DNA of 64,000 nucleotides from Phycomyces blakesleeanus NRRL 1555(-). Taxonomy: Eukaryota > Mucoromycota > Mucoromycetes > Mucorales > Phycomycetaceae. The translations under genes were made by a program, and so were the position numbers. Below, piece after piece: positions 48,505 through 61,122 of this stretch; positions within the stretch are counted from its first letter, which is position 1; the number at the start of each line of letters is the position of its first letter. Location of the stretch: assembly GCF_001638985.1 (NCBI RefSeq), contig NW_017265150.1:310001-374000 (forward strand), in the 5' to 3' direction. The notes beneath the pieces are model-generated. The model was not told the DNA's origin. It saw only the letters and a list, made by a program, of their open reading frames with translations, and ran no database searches.

Positions 48505-50132
48505 ATGACTGTCACCGAGACATTCCACGGGTTTATAGAAAACACTCACGATGTTCTTCTCGTGTTTGAAGGCTGTCGAAGGGGCCTTTTGCCGAGAATA
48601 GGACGTCGCTTACAAGAAAGAGAACGGCGCATGATTAGATCAGGTTCCGTGTTTGTATTTGACGAACATGAATCAGGTACGATGGACTGTCCTTCCTTCC
48701 TATCTTTTTCTTTTTCTACTTCTTTACAGAATACATATAGCTGCTATTTAAAATAAAAAGAAAAGTAATAATCATAATTTCAACGTCTTTTATTTTATTT
48801 ATTTATTTAATAACTTTACAAAAAAAAATGTCTATATTTTGTGTGTGTGCGTGTGTATGTGTGTGTGTGTGTGTGTGCGTGTGTATCCATGTATATAAAT
48901 ATAAATATAAATATACATATGTATATGTAATAAATGAATGAATAAATAAATAAATAAATAAATAAATATTGATCATTTAAATTAATAATAAATGAATAAT
49001 AATGAATAATGAATAATGAATAATAAAAGGAATCAAGAGGTGGACAGACGGTCGTTACTGGAGTCCGAGTCGTATCCTGGGAAACTTTCTGATCTACAGG
49101 GAAATCGACAAGAAATCAGACAAAAAAAAGTCTTCTTCAAGCTGGTCCCTCAACCCAGACCCTGGCACGATGCATCGCAGTCGGGAACGCCAGCTGGTGG
49201 GAAGTCTTTCGGACAGCTTTAGATTTCGTCCGGATGGGCTGATCAAGAAGAGCATGTCGATTGTAGTCCATGGAGTATCGCATCATCTGGTGTCTTACTA
49301 CAATCCCCTTGACGTGGTTCAACATCGGCTCAGCACACCGTCGTCCAATCCACAACTCTCACGATTGGAAATCTCCCCCGACCTGCTCGTCAAACAGAAT
49401 TTCAGGGTTCCGCTATTTGCAGAAGAATCTAACCCTCAGAGACAACCCCCACCGGTCCCGGCCCCCTATTACAAAGGTACATTTCATAAGAATCAAAATT
49501 AAATACTCTATTTCTTTATCATTTTATAAAGAAATCTTTTTCATTGTATGTAAGGGTTGCCAAAATAAAGATATTAAAAAGTTATTATAGTAGAAAAACC
49601 TCAGGCGTGTGGACCACGTAGTCTGTCTCTGGGATCCTATCAAACTGAAAAATCGCACGTCATGGAATCTGAGATGGCACGGCAGCCTTCTTTTGCTCCA
49701 TTGTACACCCACGAACGATTCCACCAACGCCACTCCTCAACGTCCTCTGCGCCATACAGCAACAGCAACAGTAGCAGCAGCGAGAGTGAGCCAAGATCAG
49801 ATATACTCTACGGACAACCCCAACCCCATCCCCAACAACAATCACCGTTTGGCTTCTCACCCAAGCCAGACTCCACCAATCTTGTCCAGCTCCTGAACCC
49901 TGTTGTACATCCTCTGCACCCTCTCGCCGTCCAGCCGAGCCCACTGCCGTCCTTTGTCCCGTTGGATTACACCAAAGCATTTGACAAAGATCGTCCGGTT
50001 CATCAACATCGGATGAGCTATCCAAATGATGACTTTTATGACACCTACGCACGACAACAACAGCAACAACATCAACAGCAACAGCCGCCTATTCAACCCA
50101 ATGTGCCACCCTTTATGAGCCATTCAGAATAA
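48505..50132 (+). CDS. WOPR-domain transcription regulator (Gti1/Pac2 family)
   Basis: Three exons: 48505-48676, 49030-49476 and 49591-50132, for 386 residues. The split WOPR domain is clear: residues 3-60 (ETFHGFIENTHDVLLVFEGC, then GSVFVFDEHESGIKRWTDGR and WSPSRILGNFLIYRE), a variable linker, then FRFRPDGLIKKSMSIVV and HHLVSYYNPLDV. The family includes Wor1, Ryp1, Sge1 and Pac2: DNA-binding regulators of morphology and development in fungi. KRWTD is the conserved kinase site. The C-terminal half is Ser/Pro/Gln-rich with a Gln/His run near the end, as expected of an activation region. Intron 1 is unusually long (353 bp) because it holds a GT array (48840-48880) and AATA repeats (48941-48969). 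Confidence 0.93.
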
Positions 50133-50219
50133 TAGATGTGTTTAATACCTATGGCTTTTTTTTTATTTTTTTTTATTTTATTTTGTAATCGCTTTTTTAA
50201 ATTCCACAATAACAACAAC

Positions 50220-50275
<56 letters not shown>

Positions 50276-50847
50276 CACATACAAACCCCCTGGATTCCTT
50301 TATCTCTCTGGCTCTTTGGCTCTTTGGTTCTTTGGATTTTAGGCTCTTTGGATTTTAGGCTTTTAGGCTTTTAGGCTTTTAGTCTTTTAGACTCTGCCTG
50401 TTTCGCTGTGGTTACTTTATATAAATACTGTATATTCTGTATATTTCCCAAGTGAAAAGAATAGTAATAATAATAAAAGTAATAATAAACATGTATGTAC
50501 AATGGAACAGAAAATGGTAGATCTTGATGCATTTCTCAAAGGCATGAATAAGGCAAGATAAGCTTTATTTCTGGCACTTGCCTATTATTATTATTATTAT
50601 TTTGGTTTAGGGTTCAAACATGATTATGTGCACAGCAAACAAGCCTTTGTGTGAGTGCAGATTATTAATAAGCCATAATAACCTTTTTTTTTATTTCTTA
50701 TTTTTGACGTGCAACAGACAGCAACACCAGTACACAGCTCACATTACATAGTACACAGCTCACGGTACATAGTACACAGCACAGCACAGCACAGCACAGC
50801 ACAGCACAGTACAGTGCAGTACAGTACAGGAATATTGAAACCCCCTC

Positions 50848-50891
<44 letters not shown>

Positions 50892-51087
50892 CAATTTCTC
50901 AACTCCTCGCATCTTTCTCTTTTTATCCCTCGATTTTATCCTTTTTCACTTTTTCACTTTCTTTCTTTCTTTCTTTTTTTTATTTATTTATATATACATT
51001 TTGCTTTATTCAACCCCTTTAATTTCCTATATATTTCCTGCTGTTACTTTGATAGTCTAATTTTATTGTTTTTGTTGTTGCCTTGAA
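50133..51087. repeat. intergenic block of simple repeats
   Basis: Contains (AAC)n(AT)n at 50212-50270, a degenerate GCTCTTTGG/GCTTTTAG array at 50308-50395, (ATT)n at 50585-50600, repeats of AGTACACAGCTCAC followed by (CAGCA)n at 50729-50829, (AAT)n at 50848-50888 and TTTC repeats near 50960. The MFS gene starts at its right end. No gene seen. Confidence 0.8.
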
Positions 51088-52741
51088 ATGCCTCATTTTA
51101 TCGGACTCAAGCTATTGAGTGTCTTTAGTATCGGAAGTCTTGTTGCTTCCCAGCTATTTCTTCCACTATTCTTCAAAGACATCCTTGGGCTGGGGTCAGA
51201 TAAGATTGGAATGATATTTTCTATCAGTAAGAAGAATAAATAAATAAACAAGTTTCTTTTACATAAACACACATTAAGCTAAAACAAGCTATCCTTAAAC
51301 AACTTCTCAGTTCCGTTTACATCCTGCATTGCGTTTCCGTACTGGACCCATCTGGCAGACCGTACACATGCCTATAAGACCATTATGATAAGCAATATGT
51401 TTATCGCACTTTTTGTAAGTCCAAGACCCGCACACCCAAAAAGAAAGAAAGAAAGCAAATAAAGTCGAACCTTTTTTTTTAAAAAAAAAATTTTTTTTTG
51501 TCAAGTCTATTCTATCTATCGGTCTGGTACCTTTTATAACCAACCAGGAATCAACCACAATTGTTTTGGTGGCTCTTGGTTGCTTTGGCTATGCATTCTG
51601 TGGATATCCGATGATTTCTGCCATGGTCGACTGTGTGACTCTGAGGGCATTGGGTGATGACAAGGCATTATATGGAAGACAAAAGATTGGCTGTCCGATT
51701 GGAGTCAGCTCTGCAATCTTTTTGGTTGGTCTGCTGCAGGAGACTTTTGAGACTCAGTATGCACTCTTTTGGGTATACGCCGTGTATGTGCTTGGGTTTA
51801 TTGCCACAATTGCAGCCATAGATCTGACACCCCACCGATACCCCAAGCCCGTCGACGAGGAAGAAACACCTCTTCTGCCGGACCCTGCATCAGCTGCCAC
51901 CTTAATAGCCGTAGGATCAACCACCCCATCTTTGTCTGAAAACGGTGTCGAGAAGCAAGACAAGTCGATGTGGCATCTGTTCCGTCAGCCAGAAAGCATG
52001 CATTTCTACACAGTAGTCGCAATCCTCGGCTTCTGTTTCTCCACCTTTCAGATCTTTTTGTTTATGTTTATCCGCAATGATCTTCATGGCACACCTGCCA
52101 TGATTGGTCTGCTTGGTCCACTAAGTGGCTTCTCTGAATTATTGGTGTTCTTCTTCTCCAAGCAGGTAAATCAACAAACCATACCAATACCAATCTACTG
52201 ATTCTAACAAATCAAACACCAGATATTCAAGGCTATGGGCGTCCGGTGGATGCTGACCATAGCTCACCTTATTGCTATCTATCGAGTCATTATCTACATC
52301 TTGGCCATGGAGATTACCTGGGGTGCTTGGCTGGTTACCATTAACCATCTTGCTCATGGTAAGTTGTGGATTCCAAACGAAAAGAAAAAGAAAAAAAAAG
52401 AAAAATTAAAGTTAAAATCAAAATCCTAAATAATGCTTTTTTTTTATTTTTATTTTTATTTTCTGATAGGTGTAATGTTTTCAATGATATGGACTGCTGC
52501 AGCTCTGCAGGCAGATGCAGTGGCTCCTCTTGGTTTAAAGAGTACGGCTCAAGGCCTACTGAATGTCAGTTTCAATGGCGTCGGTGGAGGCACAGGAGCA
52601 TTAGTGGCTGGTTACGTATATGAAAATCGCGGAGTGGCCGATATGTGGATTATGCTTGGATTGGTTGCCACAGCTGGCCTTGTAATCTTTACTTTACCAG
52701 CAGCCAAAGCTCCCTTTCGCTGGTTAGGAAAGCATTTTTAA
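51088..52741 (+). CDS. MFS transporter (MFS_1-like / MFSD6-like)
   Basis: Five exons: 51088-51226, 51311-51414, 51506-52165, 52223-52358 and 52470-52741, for 436 residues, with about twelve hydrophobic spans. The loop between spans 2 and 3 carries a motif-A-like PYWTHLADRTHAYK. A hydrophilic central loop of about 60 residues (HRYPKPVDEEETPLLPD ... WHLFRQPESM) separates the two six-span halves. The layout resembles LacY/nucleoside-symporter-like members such as MFSD6 more than sugar or drug transporters. The C-terminal GLLNVSFNGVGGGTGALVAGYVYE is typical of this group. The substrate cannot be told from sequence. Confidence 0.85.
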
Positions 52742-52988
52742 GCACCCACCTATATATCTATACCTTTACTTTTCATTAAATGATAGTTTCTTTTGGACAT
52801 AATTCAATTCAAATAAAGGACTCATATATATAATATATCTGTGTGTTTGTACAAAAACTGATACAGACACACAAAATCACAAAATCAAAATACCAAATGT
52901 GTCCGTGGATATCGATTAATTCTCAAGCTGAAATTTCACCATACAAGCATATCATATATATCATACATATCATACATACGTATCTCTG

Positions 52989-53033
<45 letters not shown>

Positions 53034-53301
53034 GCTATTTTGGTTTCTGTTTCTACCAAAAATAATATAATCTCAATAGTCGGTCTAGTGACGACACGCG
53101 ATTCAACTTGCACCACGTGCATTTTCCTTTTTTTTTTTTTGTAAAAAAAAAGCGAGTTTTTAACGGAGCTCCGGGCCCCGACCTCGCCCTCTTCTTCTTC
53201 TCTGCTTCTTACTTTCTTTGTACACACACACGCACACACTTTCTCTCTCTCTCTCTCCCTCTCTCTCTCTCTCACTTACACACACAATTTCAATAACTGA
53301 C
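52742..53301. other. intergenic; leader of 14-3-3 gene
   Basis: TA repeat at 53000-53026 and a CT-rich tract at 53230-53275 directly before the 14-3-3 start codon, a frequent feature of strongly expressed fungal genes. Confidence 0.6.
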
Positions 53302-54959
53302 ATGGCTACCGTAAGTATATTGCTCTTGTCTTGGTATCATCTTTATTTGGGTTCCATCAAGACCCTCAAGTGAGTCATGAATAGGTTTACTAAATATAAT
53401 ATTTGTATGTGTGTGTGTGTGTGTGTGTGCTCGTGTAGGAACGTGAAGATAAGGTAAACAAGATGCGTTTTGAGTTGCCGTCACACCAGATGACCGACCA
53501 AGGACACCTCATCTACCTACATAACCAGTGTCCGGTCTATACTGGCTGTGTCCCACTGCTGTAAAAGCAAGTGATGACCCAAGATGACTAAATTAGTGAC
53601 ATGTTTTGTAGGTCTACATGGCCAAGATTGCCGAACAGGCGGAGCGTTATGATGGTGAGTCCATGAAGCGGAATATAAATTAGAAAGCCTTTTTATTTTA
53701 TTTTATTTTATTTTATTATATATAAATATATACATACACACATACACATACATACATACATACATACATGTGTGTATTTGATTTCCTTCTCGCTCTTTCT
53801 TTTACTCCCCCTCTCCTACGCACCCATATTCTACCTCCTCTGTTTTTAATCTCTTTTTGTTCTTCTTCTTCTTCTCTACCCCCTTTATTTTCCATTCATT
53901 TCCATTCATTTCCTTTGCCTTTTTTTCTCCCTCTTTTGCTACCATCAATTTTGATTGTATAATCATATGGAATTCTTGTGGCTAACAAATACATGATCTA
54001 TTCTGTGTACTAAATAGAAATGGTTAACTCCATGAAGGATGTCGCCAAGGTAAGGATTGTAGTTAAAAAAATATTTATATTCTAATCAAATCAAATCAAA
54101 TCAAATCACGCTTATTTAAAACCCAATATCTAATACACCTTTCTTTTTTTATTTTATAAAAATAATAATATTAGTTGGGTGTTGATCTGACTGTTGAGGA
54201 GCGCAACTTGTTGTCTGTCGCTTACAAGAACGTGATTGGTGCCCGTCGTGCTTCCTGGAGAATCGTTTCCTCCATCGAGCAGAAGGAGGAGTCCAAGGGC
54301 CACGATGCCCAGGTTGCCAAGATCAAGGAATACAGAAAGAAGATCGAGAGCGAGCTCTACGATGTCTGCAACGACATCCTTGCCCTCCTCAAGGACCACC
54401 TCATTCCCTCTGCCACCGAGGGTGAGGCCAAGGTATTCTACTACAAGATGAAGGGTGACTACCACCGCTACGTTGCCGAGTACGCCACCGGCGACGAGCG
54501 CAAGGAAGCCGCCACTGCTGCCCACGATGCCTACAAGGCTGCCACCGATGTTGCCCAGGTCGAGTTGGCCACCACCCACCCCATCCGTCTTGGTCTTGCC
54601 CTCAACTTCTCCGTCTTCTACTACGAGATCCTCAACTCCCCCGACCGTGCTTGCCACCTTGCCAAGCAGGCATTCGACGATGCCATTGCCGAACTCGATA
54701 CTCTGTCCGAGGAGTCTTACAAGGATTCTACTCTCATCATGCAGCTCTTGAGAGACAACCTCACCTTGTGGACTTCTGACCTCCAAGAGGGTAAGTTTGT
54801 TTCTTTTTCTTTATCAATATATATATATATAAAAATTAAGGGTGTTTCAATTTCTGATGTTAATTATTATTTTTTAATTCTTTCTTTTTTATTTCAAACG
54901 TATATATAGAGAGCGAGAAGAACGACAAGAAGGCAGAGGATGATGAGGCTCGCGATTAA
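53302..54959 (+). CDS. 14-3-3 protein
   Basis: Six coding exons: 53302-53310 (9 nt, Met-Ala-Thr), 53439-53453 (15 nt, EREDK), 53612-53654, 54018-54049, 54175-54790 and 54910-54959, for 254 residues. Both family signatures are present: [11 protein letters not shown] and [18 protein letters not shown]. Phosphopeptide-binding basic residues are kept (Lys in the first signature region, and the Arg pair around RRASWR and DYHRYV). The protein binds phosphoserine/threonine motifs and modulates kinases, transcription factors and trafficking proteins in cytosol and nucleus. The very short first exons are supported by exact reconstruction of the conserved start [24 protein letters not shown]. Codon use is highly biased, suggesting strong expression. 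Confidence 0.97.
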
Positions 54960-55448
54960 AGAAGTTTGTTTTTGTTATAAAGAGCATCAAAGAGAGAAAG
55001 AGACACCAAATAAACAAAAGGAGTGATTTCAAGGGGTGCTTTTTATTTTCCTTTTTATTCTGTTTTTTTTTTCAAAAAAAAATAATTAATAAGGAAATCA
55101 TAAAAAAAACAAACCCTTGAACGTCTCTTCCTTTACCCCCCCTTTTTTTTAACTCTTCTTTAGAGAAAGAGAAGTGCTTTTCCAAAAAAAACAAAAAAAA
55201 AAAAGCCAAATCATTACCACAATAATATTAAAGAACAACATAAAAACAAACATACAACTGAATATGGATATGAAAAAAAAAACAATATTCCTCAATTCAA
55301 TTCAATTCAAGCAATCAAATGTTGCCTTCTATTTTATATTATATTTTGTGTTTTATTTATATATATATATATATATATATTATTTTATTTTATTTTATTT
55401 TTACAAAGAGAAGAAAGCTGTATAGATCCTCTATATACTTTATTCATT
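54960..55448. other. intergenic between convergent genes
   Basis: Poly-A/T tracts, (TA)n at 55360-55380 and TTTTA repeats at 55380-55402; 3' ends of two convergent genes. Confidence 0.6.
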
Positions 55449-56566
55449 CTAAAGATCAGCTACCTTTACTTGTTCTTCTTCTTCTTCAAAGAGGGATGTC
55501 CACTCACAAGCTATCCACTCAATATCCTTCCATTTGTACACTCCCAGTCCTGCTGCTTTTGCATTCGGCTTTGGCCCATTGATCCACGCCACAAATTGGC
55601 CTGCATCTCCTTGTTCGACTGCCTCCATCTCTTTCACCAGAACCTTGAGTTCCCTCTCATACCGACGACGTACAAACTCTGACTTGAGGAACCATCGGCT
55701 TGAAGTCATGATCCGATGAGCACGTTGCAAGCACAGGAATGCTATATTGATTCGCATCTCTTCGGGGTTTTCATTTAAATTCTTATCTTTTGTCCAGGCA
55801 TCCATAAAGATTGCTGCCATCTGTCTCCATGCAGCGTAATCGAGTCGACGTTGTTGACTGTAATCTACCAAACTAGCAAGTGCGTCTCCATGTCGATTAT
55901 TGCAATGAGGGTAGATTGCTCCTTTTAACAGTAAAGGCCCGAGTTCCATTGTAGGCTACAGCAATACAAACCAACAATAAGCCAAAAAGTACCTTTATAT
56001 ATATATATTTATATATTGGCCTATTACCTGTTTTCTATCCAGTATTTTTTCAGCCAATGCATAGTTATTCAATCGAACTGCAGAATGGATCGCAATCTCA
56101 CACATCTCACGAGTGTTGTTGATCTTGCAGGCAGGATTGGTATCAGAAATGTGAATAAAAGCCAGGGCACCTTCGAGTGCACGCTCGTATCGTTTGTAGA
56201 GGTAATCGTGTTCGATCGCACTCTTGAGTTGATTAGGCCCATGACGTTCCAACATCAAGACTTCGTAATTCTTTGTGCTGTGGAACCACTTGTCCGATTT
56301 TTTTTACAAAACGATAAAAAGAGAAAGAGAAAAGATATATATATATATATATATTATGCTTTAGTTTTTCTATTATCATTGCTGTTGTTATCTTTTTGGT
56401 AGTCCATTATGCGAAAAGAAATGTGAAATTTGAATCGACTCACGCCATCGGTTTCTTGTTTAGCTTCATATTCCACTTTAACAGTTTCAGGTTTGGATCT
56501 GATTCTTTCTGTCAGAAATACATCGTCATCAAAGTCGAATTGAAAAGGGGATTCGTCGTCCGCCAT
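55449..56566 (-). CDS. uncharacterised helical protein, possibly C8orf76-like
   Basis: Three exons on minus: 56566-56444, 56288-56028 and 55955-55449, for 296 residues. The start is acidic and aromatic (MADDESPFQFDFDDDVF). The rest is mostly helical and TPR-like: YLYKRYERALEGALAFI, then AIHSAVRLNNYALAEKIL, then DYAAWRQMAAIFMDAW. No catalytic motif is visible. The spacing of a WF dipeptide, a Y-x2-Y-x2-AL helix and an AW-x2-MA helix reminds me of the animal C8orf76 family, but this is recall, not a search. The acceptor of exon 2 (GGACAAG at 56289-56295) is weakly preceded by pyrimidines, so that boundary is the least certain. Confidence 0.65.
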
Positions 56567-56860
56567 TTGTTTTTTTTTTTTCAAAAAAAAAAGAGAGGGC
56601 CTTCCAAAAATAGTAATAAAAAAAGGAGAAAGAGAGATATATATTTAAATGTATATATAAAGTAGTATTAAAAAGAAGAAGAAAAGAAAGGCAGTGAAAT
56701 AAAATAAAAATGAAGAAATCATTTTTATATACATATATATATATATATATATATTATATTAAAAAAATAATGGTTGAGCACACAGTCACAATATACTTCT
56801 TCATCCCAATATCTTCTAATTCAATTACCAGCACATACGTTTTAAATTATTTACAGCTAA
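56567..56860. other. short intergenic gap
   Basis: Head of one minus gene and tail of the next (Vps74-like); TA repeats at 56727-56753. Confidence 0.5.
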
Positions 56861-58384
56861 AGAAAATAAGGATAGAGTCAAAATTAATTACATACCATAT
56901 TACACATACAAAAATGCACATTTCACATTTCACAATTCACATTTCACAGACCCATATAATGTATATTAGACTTACAATGGAATCCATCTTGGTAAAGACA
57001 CTTAGGACAGCTGGGATCACTTCAAAACTCAGGGCTTTTCCATCTGGAATCTGCAATTGGGCACCTGAGCCGGTCAATGGCCATACCGAGAAATCTGCTA
57101 ATAATTCATCGACTTTTGCGTACGCCTTCTCGCGCGACTCGTAGTCAAGTGTCATCAGCGCATTCTCGAGAACATTTGCTGCATATGCACTACAAACCAT
57201 AGTAGTCGTTCGCAAGTAGCCATAGACCTTGTCGATGTCTGTGCCGTTTGGGGGACTTGAATGGCGGGATACTAGTGATGAACACACCCGGTCCAGCAGA
57301 GCCTCTTTACAATGACGATCGGCGAGCGGGTGGGTGGCCATATCGAACAGCAAGAAGTTGCGTTTTTCTGTTCTCAGGATACCCTTGTCTACCAATCCTT
57401 TTGCTAGTCTTTCTCGGACCTGCTTTAACTGATATCCTAGCTTGAGTACATTCCACGTCTCTCCTATTATATTAAACAAATCCACGTATATTATTATTAT
57501 TATTGTTGTTGTAGTAGGTGTTAAGTTTTAGGTATATGTATATATATTCAAGTCTACTACTACTAATACTATTATTATTATTATTATAATAATAATAATA
57601 AAAAAAATAAAAAACATACCACTCAATAGGTCAATCCAAGTTTGTACACTCATTGGCTCACTGGCCTTCATCAACTTGAGAGTCTCATCCAACAACATTT
57701 CACCTGTGTTTCGGTCATTGATCACCTCGATCATCCGTTCGCATAATTCAAAATGTCGTCTATTGGGATCCTTAACCATGGCAATCCTGCCCCTCAATGC
57801 CAGCTCGAGAAGAATGCAACCACGTAAAACGTAACTGATGTGGTCATTCCAAAATGATAAATGACCCTAATGTTTATAAGTTTTTTTTTGTTTGTTTGGG
57901 TTTTTTTTTTAAAAAATAAATAAATAAAGTATATATGTATATATGTATATATGTATATATGTATATATGTATGTATGTATATATATATATAAGTAGATGT
58001 AATCTCATTTAGTTATTTATCTTTCTTCCCCACACAAAAACACACACACACACACATAGCAACAATAACAGCAACAACAGTAGCAGCAAGAGAATAATAA
58101 GAAGAAGAAGAATATAGTAATAAGGTGCCTTTGTATTATTATTATTATTATAATAATTTTTTTTGTTTTTCTTTTGTATGAAATGTATAATGTATAATGT
58201 ATAATGTATAGATGAGTTGGATTTGTGCCTGTACCTGTTCGTCTTTTAATCCCAATAATAGGACTTCTTCTAAAAGAGTCAGACGTGGCATGGTTGGGTC
58301 TTGAACATCAGGGTCAGTTTCATTGGTTTCTTCTGGAGCAGATTCTTGTCGCTGTACATGACGACGTGTGAGACCAGAACTCAT
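56861..58384 (-). CDS. VPS74: Golgi PI4P effector Vps74/GOLPH3
   Basis: Coding exons on minus: 58384-58235, 57866-57620, 57463-56976 and a proposed 6-nt end exon 56866-56861 (CTG TAA), for 296 residues. Without the last splice the frame would run to a TGA at 56937 and add a hydrophobic 12-residue tail starting VSLIYII. GPP34 domain: [12 protein letters not shown], then [23 protein letters not shown], the SGETWN block and [17 protein letters not shown]4P-binding residues line up by spacing with yeast/human ones: Trp56, Arg65, Lys146 and Arg149. The N-terminal [10 protein letters not shown] resembles the Arg cluster used to bind COPI. The protein keeps glycosyltransferases in the Golgi. Confidence 0.92.
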
Positions 58385-60755
58385 TGCATCAAGTTTCAAC
58401 AGAGAGAAAAAAAAAGAATTTTTAAAAAAAATGGAAAGGGTAACCAAACAGAAAAAGAAAAACCAATAAGGACTGGGTTTCAATTGGTTAAGTCTTTCAT
58501 GATCTACAATTTTGTATTATTATTATAAGTATATTCTTGGTTGTTCTTCTTGTTCTCTTTGTTCTGTTTAGTTTTGTAAAGAAGATGCTGATATTTAAAA
58601 GAGACTGAGACGATTATTGAAATTGTCTAGTATAAATATATTAACGATAAAAGTGGTTCATTAAGAGAAAAGAATGAACCAAAATATTGCACATGTTTTT
58701 TATCTATATATATATATGGTATTCTTTCTACTTTCAATGGAAGCTTAAAAGACTTAAATAGGCAATTGGAGAAGAAGAAGGAAGAAGAGGAAGAAGAAGG
58801 AGAAGGAGAATAGGTAGAAATTATAATTTAATGTCTATAAAACTAAAAGCATAAAAAATAATAATAATAAGAGTAACTTGCTTTGATATAAACACACGCA
58901 CATGCACGCAAAATTACATACATAAAATAAAATCACACATTCATATCACTTGGCATCTAGTCTGTGGAATAATCTCAATAGGATTTGTATTGATTACAAA
59001 GCAATACATTTCTCCCTTTTTTAATTATGTCCTTTATGCCGTTGGATGATACATTTTCCGTTGCGTTAATATGAATCTGTTCACACATATTCCTTTTTCT
59101 TGTCTTACGCGGTCTTACAACTTTATATATATATATATATACATATACATATAATTTTATGATTGAAAGAAAGAAATAAAGAAAGAAAACAAGATTGGAA
59201 AGGACAGCAAGACTTCGTTTTCTATTGCAACATTAAGCGGGTAAAGAATGAAGTTCTTTGTAGGGAAGACCAATTTTTTTTCTTTATTTTAATGATTACA
59301 ATATTAAATATTAAATATTAAATATTAAATATATATATATATATTAGAAATAATAATTGAAACAAAGACACAAAGAGGCAGAGATAGATTGAGAAGAGAA
59401 ATTCTTGGGCCGTCCGTGTATCGGACACTGTATCTTGGCTTGGCTTGGTTTTTTTTTTTTTTTTTTTTTGGCTTACCGTCTGTGGAACCATTCCGTATGG
59501 CCTGTCAATACTACGCAGTCTATTTTCCGAATATACCATTTTCCTCTGCCTTGTTTTTTTTTGTTCAACAATGGTCAACCCACCCGAACACCCCCGCTAT
59601 AACCCAGAAGACTAATGAGACTGTTTATCTTCAGTTACTTGAACTTAAACTACAAGGGCTTAATATATGTATATATGTACATATCTCGAATAATATAAAG
59701 GAAGAAAGAAAAAGGAATAGAAAGGAGTTAAAGATTAGTAGAGTAATATATTTGAATTATTGAAAAAAAAAAAGTCAATTTCTGTAAATCCTTACAGGTT
59801 TACCAACAAGGATTTGATAATTGTGGCTAAAATGAATATTGATTTCCATTTATGAACCCAGGTACAAGATACTGGCTACATTGATATGTAAAGCCAACTT
59901 TATGTAAATGGATTTACAAATGTTTAAATGCTTAAATGCTTAAATGTTTAAATGTATATATCAAGACATCATATTCTTATTATACATAAATTCATTAAAA
60001 AAAAAGATTACAGATTATCAACATAAAAGTTATCCACACGTACACACATACACACATACACAAGTACACGTATGTACATGTACATATACATGTAGATTTG
60101 GATATAGATGTACACATGTACATACACATGTACATGTATGTATTCCGTATGTGTGTGTGTGTGTGTGTAAATGTATGTTGTGGATATGTTTCACTAAAGC
60201 AAATGAAGCGATTCATTCCAAATTAATACAAAAGAAAACAAACTGCCTTGGTTACTTGCGGAAAATACAAGTTGTATAAACTGAAATGGTGTCTTATTTT
60301 GTTGAAAATAACAAACAGCTGGATTATGTGATCCCTGTTTTCTTAAAAAATAATAATAATAATGATCATATAATCATAATCACAATCACATACACAAAAA
60401 GACAAGATCTAATTTGATAAGATCTTACACAAGTCTAAGTCAATTAAGTGTGCCTTGTGTACAGTTTTTATCACCAGAGTACAAACACATAGGCAAGAAA
60501 CTAAGAAAAAACCGCTTCAATCGATCAGATTACAAAAAAGTTAATGCAACGGAGAAGGCGGGCGTATAAAATGAAATACATATAAATATACATATACATA
60601 CAAATGAGAAGACAGGTTTCCATAACAATACGAAATAGGAAAGTATAGATAATCTCACATGATCAACAGTTGCCTAGTAACAGAATGCTAGCAACAAGAA
60701 AATAAATAAATGAATAAAGTAGATCAGATATATGTATTTGTATGCATCTACTTAT
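58385..60755. other. non-coding; simple repeats
   Basis: No supportable gene in 2.4 kb. Holds GAAGAAG runs (58770-58810), (TA)n, AAATATT repeats (59300-59342), a TG/CA-rich stretch (60030-60170) and poly-T at 59451-59469. Confidence 0.5.
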
Positions 60756-60764
60756 TTATCAGAT
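60756..60764 (-). promoter_or_regulatory. iron-GATA-factor site ATCTGATAA
   Basis: Reads TTATCAGAT on plus, an exact match on minus to ATCWGATAA, the consensus of SreA/Urbs1-type iron repressors. Lies 1.6 kb upstream of the siderophore synthetase start. Confidence 0.35.
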
Positions 60765-60986
60765 TAAATTAGATGTAGCTAAATGTATGGAAATACTAAT
60801 AATACTATGGTTATCTGACTAGCTTATAATGGGTATAGATGTAGATTTAAACATACACACACATATACATCTGTATATTTAATATGTTTCATCTTATCTT
60901 ATAATTTATTATAATGTAATCAATACACTGCAGTTTCCAAAGTGATCGGTGCTGTAAAATTATTGGCTGGATAAAATGGAAATAAA

Positions 60987-60995
60987 GATCAGATA
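60987..60995 (+). promoter_or_regulatory. iron-GATA-factor site ATCAGATAA
   Basis: Exact match to ATCWGATAA on plus, about 1.4 kb upstream of the siderophore synthetase start. Confidence 0.35.
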
Positions 60996-61064
60996 ACTAA
61001 GAGTTAATTAAAATCTACACACTTGTGAATTATTTTTTATTTTTTTATTTATTTTAGTTTTAAC

Positions 61065-61122
61065 TTTAGCTTTAGCATTAACGTTAGCCTTGGCCTTGGC
61101 CCTAACATTAGCATTAGCATTA
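61065..61122. repeat. degenerate hexamer array (TTTAGC/ATTAGC/CTTGGC)
   Basis: Ten successive six-base units of the general form NYTRRC, including paired TTTAGC, CTTGGC and ATTAGC copies. Non-coding. Confidence 0.75.

Noticed and set aside
54154..54786. 210-codon minus-strand Val/Gly/Leu-rich frame
   Set aside because: Antisense shadow of the main 14-3-3 exon.
59944..60279. 111-codon frame rich in His, Thr, Val and Cys
   Set aside because: Translation of CA/TG and ACGT-type simple repeats; no splice or start support.
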